A stretch of DNA of 64,000 nucleotides from Sulfurimonas autotrophica DSM 16294 (GCF_000147355.1 NC_014506.1:558001-622000); one strand, 5' to 3'. Positions 18,489-27,018 are shown, counted from the stretch's first letter. Notes: generated by a model not told the origin, from the sequence alone. Numbers and translations: made by a program.

Positions 18489-19168
18489 AACAGAGCCTGT
18501 TTTTTAACTTCTTTAGCAAAAGCTTTAAAGATACGATGCGTACTCCAATGATAAGGCATGAACTCTGGATGCCACTGCAACCCTAAAGTGAAATTTTCTT
18601 CTGTTGATTCTATTGCCTGAATCAAAGCGTTTGTATCTCTGGCAGAGACTCTAAGTCCTTTGCCTATTTTTTTAAGTGTTTGGTGATGCAGAGCATTGGC
18701 TTTGAGTCTGTCGGTTTTGAGAATTTTATGCAGACGACTTTTTGGCTCGATGGTTAGTATGTTTGAAGGAAATACTGAATGGGGATGTTGAAAATTCAAA
18801 TCCATTTCAGGAATATGTGGATGCAGTGTTCCTCCCATAAAGAGATTGATAAGCTGCATGCCTCTGCATATTCCCATAACGGGGATGGCTTCTTGTTGTG
18901 CACGTTCAAGTAAAAACAATTCCATAGCATCACGTTGTGTATCGGTTTTTATAGTGCTGAAATGTTTGTGTGTATGAAAGGTTCGAGGATCTATGTCGAT
19001 GCCTCCTGTAATGAGGAGTCCGTCCATTTGGATTTTTTTGTCCCATTGACTAGGCTGAAAAAACTGTGCATGAACACCGTAAAGACGCAGTAGTCCTTGG
19101 CTCATTATCCATGCACTGTGACTTCCCCTTGCAGAACCGGTTATGATCACATTTGTTTTTCTAGCCAT
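18485..19168 (-). CDS. Class-I glutamine amidotransferase-like hydrolase (peptidase C26, PuuD-like)
   Basis: The protein is 227 residues from ATG 19168, which has AAGGG upstream; a GTG at 19189 would add 7 residues. The catalytic triad of the C26 family is intact: the nucleophile in GICRGMQL, and the histidine and glutamate in LQWHPE (Cys108, His207, Glu209 when counted from the longer start). Characterised relatives hydrolyse gamma-glutamyl bonds, such as gamma-glutamyl-GABA. The start overlaps the upstream amidoligase gene by 22 bases, so the two enzymes are probably coexpressed. They may make and break, or edit, the same gamma-glutamyl or amide product. The substrate is unknown. Confidence 0.82.
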   Translation of the reverse strand: MARKTNVIITGSARGSHSAWIMSQGLLRLYGVHAQFFQPSQWDKKIQMDGLLITGGIDIDPRTFHTHKHFSTIKTDTQRDAMELFLLERAQQEAIPVMGICRGMQLINLFMGGTLHPHIPEMDLNFQHPHSVFPSNILTIEPKSRLHKILKTDRLKANALHHQTLKKIGKGLRVSARDTNALIQAIESTEENFTLGLQWHPEFMPYHWSTHRIFKAFAKEVKKQALF

Positions 19169-20157
19169 TGCTTTACCCTTTGGATCCACGCATCTTTTTC
19201 TAAAAAAGCAAGCGGTTCTGCTAGATATTGTGTGTACTCTTTGCTCAGCTTTTTGAGTGTTTCTTTATTATGTGCGAGCTTTTCAACCATTACCCAACTA
19301 TTCCAGGCATGATATGTATGCCACTGCTTTTCATCAACTTTTGAGTTTGGAAGTCTATAATGGTAAGTTGGACGAGCCGATATTTTTTCTTGGGGCAGTG
19401 CACTGTACACTTGATTAGGATTTATCCATGCAAGTAGAGGAAGCAGGTCAAGCGCACGGTTCCGCGTAGGATTATAGATGAGATAATCTTTGATGAAAGT
19501 ATTCATATCGGGTGTATAAGAAGCATCCAATATTTTTTCTATATACTTATTTTCAAAAGGCTTGATATAGGGACTGATACGGCGTAAAATATCAGGTTGA
19601 AGCCACAAAAGAAGATAATCATAGAGTATAAAAAATGCTCTGAGAGTGTCAATAATTTCTTCCACTTCAAGAGAGTACACTTGTGGATTTATATGAAAAC
19701 CAAAGGCATAAAAGGGATTGGCAGCAGTTCCCATTGCTCCATGCACACGAAAATGCTCTTTTAGATTTTCTATCAATTCCAATGTGTCTAGTGGCAGCGG
19801 TGGTGTTGATATCTCATAAGGAACAATAGTTTGTGAAAGTGTGGCAACAAACTCTTCAAGAGCTAGTGCAATTTCTGTCTCTATTATTTGGTCAAGTCCA
19901 ACATTATGAAGCCATTTTTGTAGACCTTGAGAGATGAGAAATTGAAAATCAAGCACCAGATTAAAGTCTCCATAGGGTGTGTCTTTGATTTTGTAGTGAT
20001 AGGGATTTATCTGTTCAATCTTTGCTGGTCCCACAATTTCAACAATCAAATCAGCGCTTTTTTGCAATTCAATTCCGCTATATTCGAGCTCAAAGCCAAC
20101 TTTTCGAAGTTCATTTGAGGAGTTTGTAAGTACAGGCGGCTGTATAAAATGATTCAT
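19147..20157 (-). CDS. Amidoligase-family enzyme (COOH-NH2 ligase fold)
   Basis: A 336-residue protein with the N-terminal motif RKVGFELEYSG (near residue 20), which fits the GxExE metal-binding strand of the glutamine-synthetase-like amidoligases. The later AFGFHINP (about 150) matches their GxHxN motif, and RPTYHYRLPNSKVDEKQWHTYHAW (about 263-286) is the conserved C-terminal region. Established work on this superfamily (amidoligase_2) links such genes with class-I GATase-like hydrolases in predicted peptide or metabolite synthesis pathways. Exactly such a hydrolase gene follows and overlaps here. The actual substrate cannot be read. Confidence 0.72.
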   Translation of the reverse strand: MNHFIQPPVLTNSSNELRKVGFELEYSGIELQKSADLIVEIVGPAKIEQINPYHYKIKDTPYGDFNLVLDFQFLISQGLQKWLHNVGLDQIIETEIALALEEFVATLSQTIVPYEISTPPLPLDTLELIENLKEHFRVHGAMGTAANPFYAFGFHINPQVYSLEVEEIIDTLRAFFILYDYLLLWLQPDILRRISPYIKPFENKYIEKILDASYTPDMNTFIKDYLIYNPTRNRALDLLPLLAWINPNQVYSALPQEKISARPTYHYRLPNSKVDEKQWHTYHAWNSWVMVEKLAHNKETLKKLSKEYTQYLAEPLAFLEKDAWIQRVKQWLEKQM

Positions 20158-20217
20158 AGCTGTATTATACTATTTTTTCACTGTTTTTTTTAAAGAAAAC
20201 TAGGTGAAAGATTTAGC

Positions 20218-20223
20218 TATAAT
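20218..20223 (+). promoter_or_regulatory. Probable -10 element of the ymdB gene
   Basis: TATAAT (AGCTATAATTC) in the divergent gap, placing the start of transcription near 20230, at the foot of a perfect 15-bp inverted repeat. Confidence 0.5.
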
Positions 20224-20225
20224 TC

Positions 20226-20260
20226 TAATACCAATCCCCACTTTATGGGGATTGGTATTA
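20226..20260 (+). promoter_or_regulatory. Perfect 15-bp hairpin at the 5' end of the ymdB transcript
   Basis: TAATACCAATCCCCA (20226-20240) is followed by the loop CTTTA (20241-20245) and its exact complement (20246-20260). No plus-strand gene ends here, so it is not an ordinary terminator. It sits right after a TATAAT and before the ymdB start. It could be an operator, a 5' mRNA-stabilising hairpin, or a terminator-like attenuator. Confidence 0.6.
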
Positions 20261-20283
20261 AAATAAACGAAAAGAATTATAAA

Positions 20284-21090
20284 TTGAAAATAGCATTTAT
20301 CGGCGATATACTAGGTCAACCCGGACGCATTATGTTGCGTGATTATCTCAAAAAAATAAAAGAAGAAGAAAAAATAGATTTTGTAATTGCAAATTATGAA
20401 AATGCTTCGCATGGCTTTGGACTTACACTGAAAAATGCGAATGAACTCTTCTCTTATGGCATTGATGTTATGAGTGGAGGCAATCACACTTGGGATAAAA
20501 AAGACATTATTCCTCTTTTAGATACGCATGAACTTTTGCGTCCGCATAACTACCCTGATGATGTACCCGGAAATGGCTTGCGTGTATATGATATTAAAGG
20601 TGAACAACTTGCAGTACTTAACTTAATGGGCCACTATGCAATGCCCTATACAGATAATGCATTTCGTTGTGCAAAAAATACGGTGCAGGAGTTACATGGT
20701 AAGGGTATAAAAAATATTTTTATTGATTTTCATGCAGAAGCAACAAGTGAAAAGCGTGCATTGATGATGATGCTCCAAGGTGAGGTGAGTGGTATTGTCG
20801 GCACACATACACATGTAGGAACTGATGATTTTCAAATTGTAAACGGCACGGCCTATATGAGTGATATCGGACTTACAGGATGTCGTGACAATGTAATAGG
20901 AATGGATAAAGAAGTACCAATAAAACAATTTTTGACAGGTTTAAAAGGGCATTTTGACATTCCTAAAAAATGTAAAAAAATTCTGCAGATGGCTGTAATG
21001 CAAATAAATGACGGCAGATGCAACGAGGCTTATAAGTTAAAAATATTTGATGATAACAGAGTGATTAAAACTGAGGCGTGGCTCGATTAG
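20284..21090 (+). CDS. YmdB-family metallophosphoesterase
   Basis: A TIGR00282-type calcineurin-like phosphodiesterase, 268 residues from TTG 20284 (MKIAFIGDILGQPGR). An in-frame ATG at 20245 would place 13 extra residues inside the hairpin and is less likely. Metal ligands are seen in FIGDILG, YENASHG, GGNHTWD, FHAEATSEK and GTHTHVGTDD. Bacillus YmdB hydrolyses 2',3'-cyclic nucleotides and affects motility and biofilm; the role in this phylum is unknown. It diverges from the amidoligase gene. Confidence 0.88.
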   Translation: MKIAFIGDILGQPGRIMLRDYLKKIKEEEKIDFVIANYENASHGFGLTLKNANELFSYGIDVMSGGNHTWDKKDIIPLLDTHELLRPHNYPDDVPGNGLRVYDIKGEQLAVLNLMGHYAMPYTDNAFRCAKNTVQELHGKGIKNIFIDFHAEATSEKRALMMMLQGEVSGIVGTHTHVGTDDFQIVNGTAYMSDIGLTGCRDNVIGMDKEVPIKQFLTGLKGHFDIPKKCKKILQMAVMQINDGRCNEAYKLKIFDDNRVIKTEAWLD

Positions 21091-21092
21091 AT

Positions 21093-21542
21093 TTAAGCAG
21101 CGGTTACTTTGTAGTAATTGTCGTTTGCTATATAAGTATTGATAAATTTTTGCTTTAAAACACTGTTTTGCTGTATATTTTTAGGCTGTTTTACTTCTTG
21201 TGCTAAAGCTATTTTAGGCTTTTGCAATAAAGGAAAAAGTTTGGAGTTTTCACTATAGGCATTTTGTGCACTGGTGATTTTATTTATTTTTTCAAATTTT
21301 ATTTTTGAGTAGTCTTTATTGAGTTCGTTTTGTTGTTGCAATAACTGTTGATTATTTAATGATTTATAGCTTGAAATATAATTTAGCGGTATTTTTGCAG
21401 AAGAAGAAACAACTTTTTCAAGTTCTGTTGAAAATAATTTTTTCTCAGATGAAGAACTTTTCTCATTCTCTCTTTGCGTACTTTCTTCTATCTTCGTTGA
21501 AGGTTTGTGTGCTATGTATGTATTGTACGATGAAACAAACAT
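21093..21542 (-). CDS. Hypothetical protein, low-complexity polar
   Basis: A 149-residue protein rich in Ser, Lys, Gln and Asn with no membrane segment or known domain. The N-terminus (MFVSSYNTYIAHKPS) and C-terminus (FINTYIANDNYYKVTAA) frame a mostly disordered or helical middle. I recall similar proteins in Sulfurimonas, always without assigned function. It lies between ymdB and a response regulator on the opposite strand and is convergent with ymdB, 2 bases apart. Confidence 0.6.
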   Translation of the reverse strand: MFVSSYNTYIAHKPSTKIEESTQRENEKSSSSEKKLFSTELEKVVSSSAKIPLNYISSYKSLNNQQLLQQQNELNKDYSKIKFEKINKITSAQNAYSENSKLFPLLQKPKIALAQEVKQPKNIQQNSVLKQKFINTYIANDNYYKVTAA

Positions 21543-21595
21543 TTTATTCTCCAGCTTTTATTAATGTATTATAGCACATCATCTTTTAACTCTGT

Positions 21596-21601
21596 TATAA
21601 T
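21596..21601 (+). promoter_or_regulatory. Probable -10 element of the response-regulator gene
   Basis: TATAAT 25 bases before the ATG at 21627, in the divergent gap with the hypothetical gene. Confidence 0.5.
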
Positions 21602-21626
21602 TATAAAAAATATTTAAGGCATAGTA

Positions 21627-22301
21627 ATGAGTGCAAATATAGTTGTAGTAGAAGATGAAGAAGATTTACTCGAACTTTTAGAGTACACCTTGCAAAAAGA
21701 GGGCTTTGAAACAATAGGGTTTTTAAATACAAAAACAGTTGTTCAGATTTTAGATGAAGAAGAGATAGATTTGCTCATAATGGACAGAAACCTTCCAGGT
21801 GTTGAAGGGAGTGAATTTGTCGCTAAACTGCGTGATGACGGGCTTGATATACCTGTTATATTTTTAAGTGCTAGAGACAGTGATGAAGATATTCAAAGTG
21901 GATTTTTACGAGGCGGTGATGACTATATTACAAAGCCTTTTAACATGAAAGAGTTAGTGCTTCGCATTCGTTCTGTGCTTAAGAGAACCTCCAAAAAACA
22001 TCACGATGGAAAGTTGCTTTTTAGAGATTTACTACTTGACAAAAGTAGCAGAACATTAAGTGTTGATAGTAAGACTGTTGAGGTTACAAAACTTGAATTT
22101 GACCTTTTAAGTGAGTTTATTTTGAATAAAAACAGTGTATTAGATAGAGATTATTTGCTTGAAAACGTGTGGGGAGACAGTGAAAACTACCAGTATAGGA
22201 CAGTTAATGTGGCAATAAACAGACTAAAAGAGAAGATAGATCCGGATAAATCAAAAGATTATATACAAACAGTTCGCGGTGTAGGCTATAAAATATGTTA
22301 A
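21627..22301 (+). CDS. OmpR/PhoB-type response regulator
   Basis: A 224-residue protein with a receiver domain (1-118), phosphoacceptor Asp53 (LIMDRNLPG), acidic pocket VVEDEED and Lys near 104 (DYITKPF), then a winged-helix DNA-binding domain (about 125-224, ending TVRGVGYKIC). It should bind DNA as a phosphorylated dimer. The usual partner position is filled by a membrane protein without a kinase domain (next gene, 7-base overlap), so the phosphodonor is unclear. Confidence 0.92.
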   Translation: MSANIVVVEDEEDLLELLEYTLQKEGFETIGFLNTKTVVQILDEEEIDLLIMDRNLPGVEGSEFVAKLRDDGLDIPVIFLSARDSDEDIQSGFLRGGDDYITKPFNMKELVLRIRSVLKRTSKKHHDGKLLFRDLLLDKSSRTLSVDSKTVEVTKLEFDLLSEFILNKNSVLDRDYLLENVWGDSENYQYRTVNVAINRLKEKIDPDKSKDYIQTVRGVGYKIC

Positions 22302-22684
22302 AACTGAAAAAAGATATTTTTTTAACTTTTTTAGGTACATTTGTTGGCAGTTTTTTTGTACTCTATTTAGTTGCTTATGTTTTATTAAAACGTTTTTTTA
22401 TAGAGAATGTCGATGGTGCACTTATGGATAGATTCAATGCATTGTGGCTTGATATCGGGTCTGCGTTTATTATTGTCTTTACAATAAGTTATTTTTTTAT
22501 AAGAAGATTACAAAAAAGAATTTCTCAAGATACATCTAAAATTCAAGATTACCTTGAAGCAATAGATGCAAAAAATTATGATGCAGTGCTGAAAATAAAC
22601 TATTATACAGAATATTTACATATAGCAGTACTTTTGAAAAATCTTGTTAAAAGACTGAAAAACAAGGATAAAAAAAGAGATTAA
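22295..22684 (+). CDS. Two-TM membrane protein resembling a histidine kinase input region without the kinase
   Basis: A 129-residue protein with two membrane helices (about 8-30 and 50-70) and a short HAMP-like or coiled cytosolic tail (RRLQKRISQDTSKIQDYLEAIDAKNY). This layout matches the N-terminal part of a sensor kinase, but no HisKA or ATPase domain follows and there is no remnant of one downstream. It overlaps the response-regulator gene, as a cognate sensor would. It may be a truncated kinase or a purpose-built regulator. Confidence 0.65.
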   Translation: MLKLKKDIFLTFLGTFVGSFFVLYLVAYVLLKRFFIENVDGALMDRFNALWLDIGSAFIIVFTISYFFIRRLQKRISQDTSKIQDYLEAIDAKNYDAVLKINYYTEYLHIAVLLKNLVKRLKNKDKKRD

Positions 22685-22706
22685 GATTGTTTAAATAATT
22701 TTTTAT

Positions 22707-22712
22707 TATAAT
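22707..22712 (+). promoter_or_regulatory. Probable -10 element of the 142-codon hypothetical gene
   Basis: TATAAT (TTATTATAATTTG) 23-32 bases before the candidate start codons at 22736 and 22745. Confidence 0.4.
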
Positions 22713-22735
22713 TTGTGTCATATGATAAATAAGAA

Positions 22736-23164
22736 ATGGAAAAGATGATGCTGAAAAAACTTTTTAACAAACAGGTGAAAAAACTGCAAGACTGTAAGCA
22801 GGAAAAAGAGATTTTAACAAAAGTAGCGAAGATGGATATCTATGATATGCACAACTATCTCAAAGATGGTAATACATGCGAGATAGGGATTGATGCAATT
22901 ATTAAAAAAATACTTCAAAAAGATACGAAAGAAAATAGAAGATTTGTAGAGATTTATGATGCAAAATATAAAGTAGGTAAATGTTTTGATCTTATACTCA
23001 ATATATTAGAATACAATAATATAACAAAAAAAACTCTTTCATTAATAGATGATTTTTTATTTTTATATTCTGATCTTATCAGAGAATATGATGAAAAATA
23101 TGAAGACAAATATCAGGAAAAATTAAAAAATGCACTCTTTTTTAGACGTAAAGATTTTGAATAG
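22736..23164 (+). CDS. Hypothetical protein
   Basis: Up to 142 residues, charged and mostly helical (MLKKLFNKQVKKLQDCKQEKE...). No family is recognised. Alternative starts at ATG 22745 or 22748 are equally possible. It has no signal peptide or membrane segment. Its position after the regulator pair and before a small DNA-binding protein gives no firm clue to function. Confidence 0.6.
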   Translation: MEKMMLKKLFNKQVKKLQDCKQEKEILTKVAKMDIYDMHNYLKDGNTCEIGIDAIIKKILQKDTKENRRFVEIYDAKYKVGKCFDLILNILEYNNITKKTLSLIDDFLFLYSDLIREYDEKYEDKYQEKLKNALFFRRKDFE

Positions 23165-23243
23165 GATCTAGTATTATAGCAAATTGACATATTTTTTAGC
23201 TTCTTAATTTATCTTAGTTATATTTTTACTTTCAGGAGTAAGA

Positions 23244-23456
23244 ATGAGAGATTTTCGAACGATTATAGAAGTTTTAAAAGAACATATTGCCGATGGTACA
23301 AAAGCCAAAGTGTATGATAAAGACGTGGCAAATTTACTGCATATCTCACAATCAAAATTCGCAACTATTAAAAAAAGAAATTCTACGCCTTTTGTTGAGA
23401 TATTAGAGTATTGTCATCAAAAAGGTTTGTGCTGCAGTGAAATATTTTTTGATTAG
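23244..23456 (+). CDS. Small helix-turn-helix protein, phage CI-repressor-like
   Basis: A 70-residue protein whose core, DKDVANLLHISQSKFATIKKRNSTPFVEILEYC, fits the helix-turn-helix of the CI-repressor/Bac_CI family. Its second helix SQSKFATIKKRN would be the recognition helix. It has no oligomerisation or protease domain. A good AGGAG ribosome binding site lies 7 bases upstream. The gene converges with dnaX and overlaps its end by 4 bases. Confidence 0.65.
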   Translation: MRDFRTIIEVLKEHIADGTKAKVYDKDVANLLHISQSKFATIKKRNSTPFVEILEYCHQKGLCCSEIFFD

Positions 23457-25150
23457 ATTTTTGACTGTACGGTTACCTTTTTTGCTTCAAACATCTCTAT
23501 AGCTTTTTGTATCATAGGCTCTTTTGTTATATCTGTACCATCTGTTTCATCTTGTATAGATGACTCGTTGCAGTTTGTGACACAACTTGCAGTCCCTCCG
23601 GCTTCAATGTCACCTACAGTAGAACCACTTTGTATCTCGGGTTGTTGTTTTTTCTCAACTGGCTCGTTTTTTTGCTCTTGTGTACAGGCTATGCCTTTTA
23701 TCTTTGTTTGGAAACTAAATGTTTCACGTACAAGTTGCTTAATGACTGAATATCCGTGTTTGAGCACTTTTTTACACTCTTCATTCGCACAACTCTCCCA
23801 TGTAAGCGTGTTGTTTTCATAGGAAACAAAGCGAATATTTTTTGTAAAACACTCACCAAGTTCATAATTTCTATCTTTTATTTTGGCTATAAGTTCGTTG
23901 AAAGTTACAAGATACTGGTTGGGAGGAGTAATTTCTTCTTGAACTTTTTCTTGCAGAGGTGTTTCATTTGCAATTTTACCATTCATCTCCGGCGTAGTTT
24001 CTTGAACTTTTATTTTTATAGGAGAAGGTTTCTCTTCTTTTTTTTCTTCTTGAGGTACAATTATGTCCGGACGTTTGACATCTTTTTCAAAAGATTCTAT
24101 CATTTGGTTGATTTCACGTATTTTAAGCGCTTCTATCATCTTGAAAAATATCATTGAAAGCACAAATGAGCCGTCAGCGTTAATGCTAAAAAGATATTTG
24201 GATTCACTGAGAATTCTAAAAAATCTTTCAAGTACTAGGGTAGAAAAAAGAGCATCTTGATTATACATTTTATCTTTGAGATAGGCAATGAGTTCATCTA
24301 CAACCATTTCACTTTCATAATCTTCCAGAGTTTTTGTATATTCCACAAGCCGTGCATAGTCTTTTGCAAAAACAGCATCAAAAAGTTCACTGATAAATTT
24401 AGGATCAACCAATCCAAGCATATCTGTAACTGTTGCAACATTTACATAATTTTTGGAGTAAATGATAGCCTGGTCAAGCAGGGTAAGTGTATCGCGTAGA
24501 CTGCCGCTTCCGCTTCTTGCAAGAATTTCAAGCGCATCATTTTCATATTCTATGCCTTCTAGCTGAAGTATATGTGCAAGATGGTCTACTATTTTATTTG
24601 TCGCAATACTTTTAAATCGAAAGTGCTGTGTTCGGCTTAAAATAGTTGCAGGAAGTTTGAGAGGATCAGTCGTTGCAAGTACAAACTTGACATATTCAGG
24701 CGGTTCTTCAAGCGTTTTAAGCAGAGCATTAAAAGCCTCTTTTGTGAGCATATGCACTTCATCTATAATGAAGATTTTATATCTTGCTATGGCAGGTTTG
24801 TACTTTGTCTGCTCGATAAGGTCACGTATATCATCAATTTTACGGCTGCTTGCTCCATCCATCTCTATGATGTCCATATGACGGTTTTCTTTTGCCATTA
24901 CACAGTTTGAACATTTGTCACAAGGCTGGTGACTCATTCCCTCTTCACAAATAAGCGCTTTTGCAAAGATACGAGCTGTTGAAGTCTTTCCGCTTCCTCG
25001 AAGCCCTGAAAAAAGGTATGCATGAGAGAGTCTGTTTGAATCAAGCGCAAGTGAGAGAGTTTGGGCAATCGTCTCTTGACCAATGAGTTCATCAAAGTTT
25101 GACGGACGATACTTTCTTGCTAAAACTTCATGCGCTTCTTTCAAATTCAT
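23453..25150 (-). CDS. dnaX: DNA polymerase III subunits gamma/tau
   Basis: The 565-residue clamp-loader ATPase has Walker A GLRGSGKTS at about 49-57, a zinc-binding cysteine cluster (CEEGMSHQPCDKCSNC), Walker B IIDEVHML, and the SRTQHFRFK sensor region. Residues after about 370 form the tau-like extension. An A8 tract on the coding strand (24045-24038, codons 369-371) sits at the boundary. A -1 slip there would add about 20 residues and stop, giving a gamma-sized product. pcm lies upstream on the same strand after 69 bases. Confidence 0.94.
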   Translation of the reverse strand: MNLKEAHEVLARKYRPSNFDELIGQETIAQTLSLALDSNRLSHAYLFSGLRGSGKTSTARIFAKALICEEGMSHQPCDKCSNCVMAKENRHMDIIEMDGASSRKIDDIRDLIEQTKYKPAIARYKIFIIDEVHMLTKEAFNALLKTLEEPPEYVKFVLATTDPLKLPATILSRTQHFRFKSIATNKIVDHLAHILQLEGIEYENDALEILARSGSGSLRDTLTLLDQAIIYSKNYVNVATVTDMLGLVDPKFISELFDAVFAKDYARLVEYTKTLEDYESEMVVDELIAYLKDKMYNQDALFSTLVLERFFRILSESKYLFSINADGSFVLSMIFFKMIEALKIREINQMIESFEKDVKRPDIIVPQEEKKEEKPSPIKIKVQETTPEMNGKIANETPLQEKVQEEITPPNQYLVTFNELIAKIKDRNYELGECFTKNIRFVSYENNTLTWESCANEECKKVLKHGYSVIKQLVRETFSFQTKIKGIACTQEQKNEPVEKKQQPEIQSGSTVGDIEAGGTASCVTNCNESSIQDETDGTDITKEPMIQKAIEMFEAKKVTVQSKI

Positions 25151-25219
25151 ACTCCATAATTAATTACATATATTTTAGCAAATATAGGGTTAAAAGATGA
25201 TTTAATGAAACCATTTCTC

Positions 25220-25831
25220 TTAGTAAATCAGCGGCACAAATACAAATCCTGCATATTCTTCTTTTTGCACTTTCGTATCTGAAAGTTTTTTAAACTTAAA
25301 AATAGAGTTCACTACAGGTATAACCAGTGTTGCACCGATTTTAAGTTGTTCAAAAAGCTCAACAGGGATCTCGGGTGCACTGGCAGAGACTAGAATTTTA
25401 TCAAATTGCTCCCCCGGCTTTCCGAGTTTATCACCTGCTTTTTCGATATGACAATGTTTAAATTCAAACTGTGAAAGCTTCTTTTTTCCTGCTTCTACAA
25501 GTGTATCGACCCGGTCCATTCCTATTACGTTGCCGGTTTCTGTGACGATTGCACATAATAAGGCTGTAGTCCAAGCTGAACCTGAACCGATATCGAGTAT
25601 AGAGTCGCCTTCTTGGGGTGCAAGCAGCTCAAGCATAAAGGCTACTGTTGATGGCTGTGAGATAGTTTGACCCTTTCCAATCGGTAAGGGGGCATCTACA
25701 TAGATTTCCTCTTCAAAACCTTCAGGCACAAAATATTTTCTGTCAATTTTTTCAAAAGCTTCCATGATGTGTGGTGTTTTTAATACCCCTGAATTTTGCA
25801 TACTTTGAATAAGTTCTTTATTTGTTTTCAT
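25220..25831 (-). CDS. pcm: Protein-L-isoaspartate O-methyltransferase
   Basis: A 203-residue SAM-dependent enzyme that repairs isoaspartyl residues in aged proteins. The family motif GKGQTISQPSTVAFMLELL (about 53-71) is followed by SAM motif I LDIGSGSAWTTALL (about 80-93). It is close to the usual 210 residues. The gene is 11 bases downstream of the alpha/alpha-barrel candidate and upstream of dnaX, all on the minus strand. Confidence 0.9.
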   Translation of the reverse strand: MKTNKELIQSMQNSGVLKTPHIMEAFEKIDRKYFVPEGFEEEIYVDAPLPIGKGQTISQPSTVAFMLELLAPQEGDSILDIGSGSAWTTALLCAIVTETGNVIGMDRVDTLVEAGKKKLSQFEFKHCHIEKAGDKLGKPGEQFDKILVSASAPEIPVELFEQLKIGATLVIPVVNSIFKFKKLSDTKVQKEEYAGFVFVPLIY

Positions 25832-25842
25832 GTTTTTTCCTT

Positions 25843-27018
25843 TTATACTAATGGTTTTACGGCTATGTCTAAAAACCCCTGAGGTTCCAGACTTGTTGCA
25901 AGCATAACACTGTTAATATCAATATGCTCAGTCCAAGTAGAAACCTTTTGATGTTCTTCAAGCAGCCAAAAATTCTCAATCTCTTTTGCCAAAGGCAGAT
26001 ATTTATAGAGTTGTGCGAGAATTTCTTTGAGTGCTTCTTTTTGTTTGAATGTATCAGGATGATTACTTAGAAGAGATACTGTTTGCTCTATGGCGTGTAT
26101 TCCGATAGACAAGCCGAGCTCTCTAAAGGCAAGACGATACTGCGGGGGATAATTGAGTGTTTGTGTGTGAAGAAAATCTTGTAATCCGCTTTGCGCAGCA
26201 TCCAGCAGCGACAAAAGAAGCCCTTCAAGCGGCAGTTTGTAAAAAATTATGAGTTGTGAGACTTTTCCTGCATCACTCATAATCCCGCCTATGCCTAAAG
26301 AGTCGGCTGTCTCTAGCGGCATCATTGTATACATTTTAGAGGCTTCTTCAATCTCTGTGAATAGATCTGCATCCTCTCCGAGTGCAGATGCCGTCGCCGT
26401 AAGTTGGAGATATGTTAGATATGCATCAAGAGCATCATGCTGTCCCATGGAAGTGACCAAAGGACGGGAAAGATCCGTGCTCATTTTCCAATACATTCGC
26501 TTGGATCCGTCGGACATCTTGTATGTAAAAGCTTTGTGTGCAGTTTTGGCAAGTTCAACTGCCCAACGGATGTACTTGACATCTTTTGTTACATTGGCAG
26601 TCTGACTTAATGCATGCATCCATTTCGTCAGATAATGAAAATATTGTCCGTCTCTATCCCACTCTTGTTTTTCATCATAAGCTTCATTTGGAGCACGTTC
26701 TCTCAGCGGTTTGCCGATACGCAAACCTCCAATGGTCGGATGTTCTTTGCTTCTTCTATCATCCATGCCACTGATGTAACCTTTGCGAGAATCTTGAGGA
26801 TGGTATCTGCCAAGAACTGAATGAACCATATCTATAAGTAATAGCGCCATCTTTTTGTAGTGTTGATTATTTGTTTGACGGTATAATTGCAGAAAATTAC
26901 AAACTGCAAAAGCATCCGTCCATAAATAACGCTTGGAGGGTTTATTGAGATCTGTTAAGCCCGTTTGATGAGCAAATTCATTCATAAGAGATTCTGAAGT
27001 TATATTATTGTTTTTCAT
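25843..27018 (-). CDS. Conserved protein, possible (alpha/alpha)6-barrel fold
   Basis: A 391-residue soluble protein of paired helices with many Trp, Tyr and His residues (YLWTDAFAVCNFLQLYRQT, EWDRDGQYFHYLTKWMHALS, YWKMSTDLSRPLVTSMGQHDALD). This periodic pattern resembles six-hairpin glycosidase or lanthionine-cyclase-like toroids. I do not recognise the family or a catalytic signature with certainty, and no signal peptide is present. It is likely cotranscribed with pcm. Confidence 0.55.
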   Translation of the reverse strand: MKNNNITSESLMNEFAHQTGLTDLNKPSKRYLWTDAFAVCNFLQLYRQTNNQHYKKMALLLIDMVHSVLGRYHPQDSRKGYISGMDDRRSKEHPTIGGLRIGKPLRERAPNEAYDEKQEWDRDGQYFHYLTKWMHALSQTANVTKDVKYIRWAVELAKTAHKAFTYKMSDGSKRMYWKMSTDLSRPLVTSMGQHDALDAYLTYLQLTATASALGEDADLFTEIEEASKMYTMMPLETADSLGIGGIMSDAGKVSQLIIFYKLPLEGLLLSLLDAAQSGLQDFLHTQTLNYPPQYRLAFRELGLSIGIHAIEQTVSLLSNHPDTFKQKEALKEILAQLYKYLPLAKEIENFWLLEEHQKVSTWTEHIDINSVMLATSLEPQGFLDIAVKPLV

